The notes below the pieces were generated by a model. It saw only the letters and a list, made by a program, of their open reading frames with translations. It ran no database searches and had not been told where the DNA came from. This document shows, in pieces, positions 58,161-64,000 of a stretch of DNA of 64,000 nucleotides (position 1 is the stretch's first letter; every line of letters begins with the position of its first letter). The position numbers were made by a program, and so were the translations under genes. The DNA is from Lotus japonicus (lineage: Eukaryota; Streptophyta; Magnoliopsida; Fabales; Fabaceae), in the NCBI RefSeq assembly GCF_012489685.1, contig NC_080045.1, forward strand, positions 47,327,096 to 47,391,095. Reading direction: 5' to 3'.

Positions 58161-58342
58161 GTAATGTTTCATCCACACCTCTCTTTTGAGGTGGAGAGGT
58201 GAAATGATGAGAGAGATAGGAAGAAAAGAAAAAGTAAGAGAGAGAAAATATGAGATGTGATAAATAATAAGATGAGAGAGATAGAAATAAAAAGAGGTGG
58301 AAATTGAGTGTTTAAAAAATGAGGTGTGTATATATCATTACT
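58161..58342. mobile_element. MITE copy 2, inverted relative to copy 1
   Basis: It runs from TAATGTTTCATCCACACCTC to GAGGTGTGTATATATCATTA. The GA-rich interior (GAGAGAGATAGGAAGAAAAG) is the reverse complement of the CT-rich interior at 36040-36110. Confidence 0.75.
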
Positions 58343-58343
58343 C

Positions 58344-59761
58344 ATCCTTTACAAAATGCTTGGTTTTCGTCCCTCGTCGGAGTAAAGGTGGGCTTTAGTC
58401 CCTAATCTTTGCCAAAAGGTTTGATTTTGGTCCCTCCGGAGCTCTGGGTCAACGCCGGAGCTCCGGTGGGCGGTGGCCCATGGGGCATAACCACGTGGGA
58501 TTAATGAGGCCAGGTGGATTTTTTTCTTTTTTTAATTAAATTATTAATTATTTAAAAAACTGAAACTGATAATAAATTAACAACATCATCTTCTTAATCA
58601 TTATCAACACACCATCATAAAAAAGTAAAAACCCCATATTTTTTTACCCATCTCAAAATCAGACAATAAAACAGGGAAATCACCCACACCATCGAAATCA
58701 ACACAAATACCTTTTCTTCTTCTCACTCACCTCTTTCTCCATCTCATCATTCTCCTCGCAGAACCCAATTAGCCTCGCCGAATGCTTGTGGTAAAGTCAG
58801 GACAACAATACCAATTCAAAATCCAAAGTAATTTTGTTCTATGCTGGAAAATTTTCTTCTTTATCAAGGCCCCACATGAATCTATGTAGACAAATAAATA
58901 GTCAAATACAATACCTCATCTTCAGATTCAGATGAAAAGTTATAAAAAAAAAAAAAATCAGAGGAAGAATCATCATCTGAACAACTTTCCTTCTTAACCT
59001 TCTGCAACTTTTCCTTCTTTTGCCTTCTGTAAATGTCAAACCCAGATCTGAAAGCAGACCCGCCTCTGTTGGTACGGGTCGAAACCAGAAACCAAAGCCG
59101 TCACCAACTTTCGAAAACCAGAAACCCAGATCGAGCCCCACCTCGAGCCATCGCCGTCAACCTCTCTCTCTCTCTCTCTCTCTCAAAGTTCCTAAGCTTG
59201 GTTGGGTCGGCCTTGGACTTGGGGTAAAAGGCCTGGAGAGAAAAATCTTATGCACACAACAACTGATGATTCTTCTTTCTCTTTTTCATCTTCTTCCTAA
59301 GCACACAATGACTGAAACTCTGAAAATGAGGGTTTTGATTTCCAACATTTGAGAGAGCGAGTGTTTGAGGGCTTAAGGGCACTGCAGAAGAGGTTGATGT
59401 GCTTGGGGGAATCTCTGTTTTTTTTTCCTAGATCTGTTCAAGATAATGATATACCAGAATAATTAGTGAGGAAGATAGATTAATTAGATGAAGGGAGAGA
59501 TGAATTTGTTTTAGAATTTAAATGAAAAAAAGATAATAATAACATCAAGCCTCATTAATTCCATGTGGCATGGTCACATGGACTACCGGAGCTCCGGCGT
59601 TGACCTTGAGCTCCGGAGGGACCCAAACCAAACTTTTTGGCAAAGGTTAGGGACTAAAGTTCACATTTACTCCGGCGAGGGACTAAAGCCCACCTTTACT
59701 CCGGCAATGGACGAAAACCAAGCATTTTGTAAAGGATAGGGACCAAAAACTTATTTAAGCC
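58344..59761. mobile_element. Mutator-like element with one clipped end
   Basis: Long inverted repeats of about 180 bp carry TTTACAAAATGCTTGGTTTT, GTCCCTCCGGAGCTC and their complements. The right end is complete (AACTTATTTAAGCC at 59748-59761). The left end lacks the matching first 24 bp and instead abuts the MITE at 58342. The interior (about 58500-59540) has an ORF-poor, Ser/Pro-rich stretch and a (CT)n tract at 59161-59184. No transposase was seen. Confidence 0.75.
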
Positions 59762-60793
59762 AAAATATTTTGAGTTGATTGATAAACATGCTTATGGTAT
59801 TGACCAAAAAGTGCTTATGGTAAAAATATACTTGCATGAATAGATTTGAGTGAACTTTTCCTATGAACCCATGAGTGAAAGAGAGTTTTGTGACCAAAGC
59901 TACAAGTAATTGTTTTCTTGAGGGCATGTTTCATGATCTGTTGTATTCGGATAGGAGAGACTTTAAAGTATTGTTTGACAACATAATAAAACAAGACAGA
60001 ATTGAATGGAAGAAACGTAATGGAATGAAACATGACGCTAATACTCTGTATAATATGTTTGGTAACTCAGAGTTATTAAAACAGAACCATAAATTTATAA
60101 AGCATAAAAAAAATTACCTCAAAAGAATATTATATAGATACATATATACAGGTTTACAAAAAAATATAATATAAAAGTTTAAAAAATATTTTAAAATTTT
60201 AATTTATAATAATATATTAGCATAAAATTTAATAAAAAAATGCTAATTCATATTAGCATACATATTTTTTATTGTTAATATAGTTAAATAAATAATAATT
60301 TTACAATTACTATTAATTTATTATGTAGTAGTTAATATTAATTTATAATAATATTTATATGTATACCTTAATTTTATTATTTTTTATTAGTATATAAATT
60401 AAAAAATTAAATAAAAATTATGGGTATTTTTGTCTCTGTTATATGTTTAAGTGTGTGTTTGGTTTCGTTTGCCTTGGTTTCATCCTTTTTGAAGGAAACA
60501 AAATGTCTCAACCAAGGAGTCTTTTATCTTTTTTCTCTACTGTTTCTTACTCTAGGCTTTCCCCTTTCTTTTGGCCACCATCGCCTTCCACCCTCCATTG
60601 TTGGCCACCACCGTCCACCTCCGTCCTCCATATAGTTGTGATAAGTGTTGAGAAAGGTAGCAGATTTGAGTTGTTGTGATTCAATGGTTGATTTTGTGTG
60701 GAACACTTGTCTTAAGATTAAATTCTATGAGAATTGAATGGAAGTTGATGAATTCATTTGTTGAAGGACATTGGAATGTGATTGTCTCATGAG
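59762..60793. other. AT-rich intergenic DNA
   Basis: No gene was recognised. A C-rich patch (60560-60640, CCACC repeats) gives overlapping ORFs on both strands with no domain. Confidence 0.35.
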
Positions 60794-60940
60794 TTTTTTT
60801 TTTTTTTGATAAGCCAAATATTATTGAATTGGAAGCACAAGGGGTGCTACAACTCAATACAGAGTAAAAGTTAAGGTGTTACAGAAGAAAAAGTACAAAG
60901 CATAGGTCGAATGCAAAATTATAAAGTTGAGAAAGTGGAT
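60794..60940 (-). repeat. LINE 3' end fragment
   Basis: A T run at 60794-60807 followed by GATAAGCCAAATATTATTGA and ACAAGGGGTGCTACAACTC parallels the minus-strand LINE end at 41130-41200. This is a short 3' scrap of a related LINE. Confidence 0.5.
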
Positions 60941-61037
60941 TGTTTATAAATCATACTTCTAGGAAACCTTTGTATATATATTTTTGTGTTCAATACCTTT
61001 TGTTTGAGGGCAAACAAAGTTCTAAGTTGAGGGAGTT

Positions 61038-62360
61038 GATAAGTGCAAAAATTTACTCAATTTCCCATGTTGATTTTAGCACTTATTCATTCTAAATGCG
61101 AATAATAACTTTCAAGCTATCCCTCAATAGGTTAGAATAGTAGGTATTTAGTTTTTATATAAATACTATAGTAAATATAATTGTGATAAGTATTAAATCC
61201 TTTGCTTTTATTTGTAGTAGAAAGATCAAAGGGATTCAAATAAAGGAATATCATAGCCCAAGTTGAAGATTTTATCTTAAGCCAAGAAATTCTGGCCTAA
61301 GCTAAAGAAGAGATAAAGAAGAGACGGTGGAGTTGGCTAATTTGAGGAATGTTGGCTTAAGCCAAATCATGGATGGCTTAAGCCCAAAAATTCATGAGAT
61401 CGAAGCACAAAAGTGATGATTGAGATTTTAGCTTAAGTCATATTTTTTGTGCTTAAGCCAAAAAAGTTACCTAGCCTTGAAGAAACCTTTTGGCTTAAGT
61501 CTAAAATTTGCAGAATCTTATTATAAAAGACACGTTCAGATATGTTTTCAAAAGGCAGAGTGAATAACAGGGAGAACACTTTGGGGAATTAGAGAAAACA
61601 CAAGGAAATGAAGATAGAGAGTTCTTGCACCCTCCGTAGCGCTGGGGCGACGCAGACGACGGCACATATCATCTTCTTCTTGTAAGCTTTAAAGCATCCA
61701 TGGAAATGGATTGCTAAGTTTTCTTTGTTGGAATTCGGTGTAACCTTTGACTATGAAGTATTCTATTTGATTTCTATTTGAAAATATTGTTTCTAACACA
61801 CGATTCAATGGTTTTCTCATGTTATTAATGTTATGCATGCTTTAGTTTGCACACCTAGAACATATCGCTTGATTCGGCATAAGAGCGGAAGCTACGACAT
61901 AGAGTCCGACCTAGAGTTAATATTCTAATAAATCTAATTTCTAGGAATAGAGTTACGTTTGTTAGTCCCTTAAACACCTAAGCTTAAAGAAAACCCAACT
62001 TTGTTATGCATGTGAGGAATCAATGTTTAAGAAAGTGAGTTATAGATATCCACTCATGTGAGGAATCAATGAAGTAGGGTAGAAATGGAGTAGATAAATC
62101 ATGGATAAGAATGAATTTGCATATAGAATCATATGAAACTAGTTAAACGGTGAACTCCAATTCCAACAGTTTTCTCTCTTGATATCTATCCCTCTTTATT
62201 CTCGTTTTGTTTACTTTACATGTGCATTTGATCACTAAAAACCATTAACCTTTGAAAACTCATTGCTTGAGTAGATTTACTTGAGAACGAAATTTGTGTT
62301 AGCAATTCCCTGCGGATACGACAAAACCATTTACTATAGTACAATTGAGTCTTTAAAGAT
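61038..62360 (+). repeat. Athila/Ogre-like LTR, probable
   Basis: TGATAAGTGCAAAAATTTAC follows a purine-rich AGTTGAGGGAGT. The upstream GTTTGAGGGCAAACAAAGTT is typical of the 3' end of plant gypsy elements, so this looks like a 3' LTR. The region near 62300 contains AATTCCCTGCGGATACGAC, common in Athila-type LTR or leader sequence. The right boundary is uncertain. Confidence 0.45.
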
Positions 62361-63143
62361 TCGAAAGTAAAGTGGTAAAAAAAATCTTTCAGCATGTATT
62401 TGTTTCAAACATATTTAACCAAAAAAAATTGTAAGCCTCGTTCTCTTGTGGTAGGGATTAACGGGAAGCCTCGATCTCTCATTTGAGGATTAACTAGAAG
62501 CTATGTTCTCTCGTTGGCCCTATACATACGTCCCTAAGTTCTAGAGGATTAAGTGGAAGCCTCGTTCTCTCAATATGATAGGGCACAACCAACAACAACG
62601 CATCCACCCCCATTGAGGGCTCTTCTCCTCTAGGGAGGAATTTCCCTCTACTTAGTAGATGTTGTCATTCCATATTAGTTGCGTTTCTTTCATATTAAGT
62701 AGATTTTCTACCAGATTAGGTGGTTTTGATACCCAAATAAGTGAGCTTTTCCTGTTCTAGTCTATGCCCCTCTTATTCATTAGCCACCACTCCTCCTTGT
62801 TGTCACCTCGGTCGTCACCTCTACCTCTACCTCCCATCGGAGCCTTAGGCTCGACCATGAATTTTGCCCACTTATGCAACAAGCATCGTGTGCCCCTTCG
62901 TCTTTGCTCCACCGGAACCATAAGCCTAGCTGCGACCTATGTCCACTGTGCCACGTCCCTTCTCCCTGCCGTTGTGACAGTAGGTAATGACCACCTCCTA
63001 CATGCACTGGATTAAGCTCCTATCATAGTCTACACCTACCGTTGAATTCGGACTCTGCTTCCGCCTTCGTCCCCTGTTGTTTCCATCATCCTCCTTAGCC
63101 ATTTCATCTCATGTTGCTACTTGTTTGGGACCTTTAATTAGGA

Positions 63144-63146
<3 letters not shown>
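62361..63146. other. Intergenic DNA
   Basis: There are short repeats of GAAGCCTCGTTCTCT at 62430-62570. A C-rich stretch at 62765-63010 gives ORFs on both strands but no recognisable protein. Confidence 0.35.
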
Positions 63147-63192
<46 letters not shown>

Positions 63193-63374
63193 TTCTTACA
63201 CCTTCCAATTTGACCCTTAGTGATATCGCTAAAGCCAAGATATGAGCCTCGTTCATAGTCGCACAGTTTGCAGCTCCGGCAGAGCTGAATGACTTGTATT
63301 GATGAGAGCATTGTGTAAAAAAATGATAAAAGTTCTTTTCGCTCATAAGTCAATTGGTTTCTATGTTGAATCTG

Positions 63375-63456
<82 letters not shown>

Positions 63457-63650
63457 TTCTTACACCTTCCAATTTGACCCTTAGTGATATCGCTAAAGCC
63501 AAGATATGAGCCTCGTTCATAGTCGCACAGTTTGCAGCTCCGGCAGAGCTGAATGACTTGTATTGATGAGAGCATTGTGTAAAAAAATGATAAAAGTTCT
63601 TTTTGCTCATAAGTCAATTGGTTTCTATGTTGAATCCATGGTTTTTCCGA
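63147..63650. repeat. 264 bp tandem duplication with (CT)n tracts
   Basis: Two copies of a segment starting CCATATTCTTACACCTTCC (63188 and 63452) and ending near GGTTTCTATGTTGAATC are almost identical. Each is preceded by a long (CT)n tract (63147-63187 and 63380-63451). Arg-Glu and Ser-Leu repeat ORFs here are only microsatellite translations. Confidence 0.85.
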
Positions 63651-63800
63651 GGTTTCGTACGACGCTGAGGGTTTTTACTTCATGGTTTTAGCTAGGCGTA
63701 ATAGCTTCTTAACTTGAGTGTGCATACTTGTTGGCATTTTTCTTATGTATTTGAATTTGTTTTGCAACTCTTTGGGTATTTATTACAAGAAAATAATTTT

Positions 63801-63962
63801 TATACACTAGCGGTGTAAAGTTTTTTTACACAGTCAACCAATTAGATTTCAAGAATATGAGAAAATTATTATTTTTTTTAATTTAATTAGTCGACGTGTC
63901 AAATCCTTAATTAAAATTTGATTAATTGACAATGTAAAATAATTTTACACTATCAATGCATC
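63801..63962. mobile_element. Legume-type MITE
   Basis: Ends with AGCGGTGTAAAG..TTTTTACACAGTCAACC and the complementary TTGACAATGTAAAATAATTT, then ACACTATCAATGC, form an imperfect inverted repeat of about 34 bp around an AT-rich core. Small elements with TTTACACTGTCAATG ends are common in legumes. The superfamily is not resolved. Confidence 0.55.
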
Positions 63963-64000
63963 ATCTTTTTCTCTTATTACCAACATTTTTGAAAATAAAA

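Noticed and set aside
62764..63015. Overlapping 75-83 residue ORFs on both strands
   Set aside because: C-rich low-complexity DNA without a recognisable domain or splice context.
63134..63617. Arg-Glu repeat ORFs on the minus strand
   Set aside because: They are translations of (CT)n microsatellites in a tandem duplication, with no domain.

Overview
This is plant nuclear DNA, most likely from a papilionoid legume. The evidence is AT-rich, transposon-dense intergenic sequence, intron-rich genes with GT-AG introns, and predicted proteins and repeats that resemble legume families. Species was not determined. About 15 kb is occupied by three low-copy gene loci; most of the rest is recognisable mobile DNA in several nested layers.

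Layout. 1-13.1 kb: three broken copies of a fragment of a UPL5-type HECT ubiquitin ligase gene. Two of them lie head to head as a near-palindrome at 9.24-10.44 kb. They are interrupted or flanked by a TRIM element, a LINE with target-site duplications, an AT-rich minisatellite, an LTR remnant and a non-autonomous Helitron. 13.15-19.5 kb: a Ty3/gypsy-type element with gag and protease but no visible pol, and a coiled-coil ORF family on its antisense strand. 20.78-28.6 kb (+): a complete nine-exon gene for a CFM3-type CRM-domain protein (organellar group II intron splicing). Its intron 7 holds a young gag-only LTR element with abnormal ends. 28.6-31.8 kb: a Tourist-like MITE and a second Helitron between two convergent genes. 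31.86-40.83 kb (-): a complete nine-exon gene for a P-loop kinase of the plant zeta-toxin-domain family (NADKc-like). One of its introns carries two Mutator-like elements and a MITE.

41-47.8 kb: two degenerate LINEs head to head, one split by a 3.4 kb LTR-like insertion. 48-53.5 kb: LTR remnants, a Harbinger-type MITE, a LINE scrap and the 3' half of an LTR retrotransposon. 53.6-56.3 kb (-): the N-terminal part of a TZP-like (tandem zinc knuckle/Plus3) gene. It ends at an in-frame stop beside the retrotransposon and has lost its zinc knuckles. 56.3-64 kb: MITEs, a Mutator-like element, an Athila-like LTR and a duplicated (CT)n tract.

The two intact genes both act in nucleotide or organelle housekeeping but show no sign of acting together. 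The observations most worth following are the gag-only LTR element that has a U3 end at both termini, the HECT-gene inverted repeat that could make a hairpin RNA, and the retrotransposon-truncated TZP gene. Exon boundaries were placed by hand from reading frame, GT-AG sites and remembered family similarity. No database search was run.
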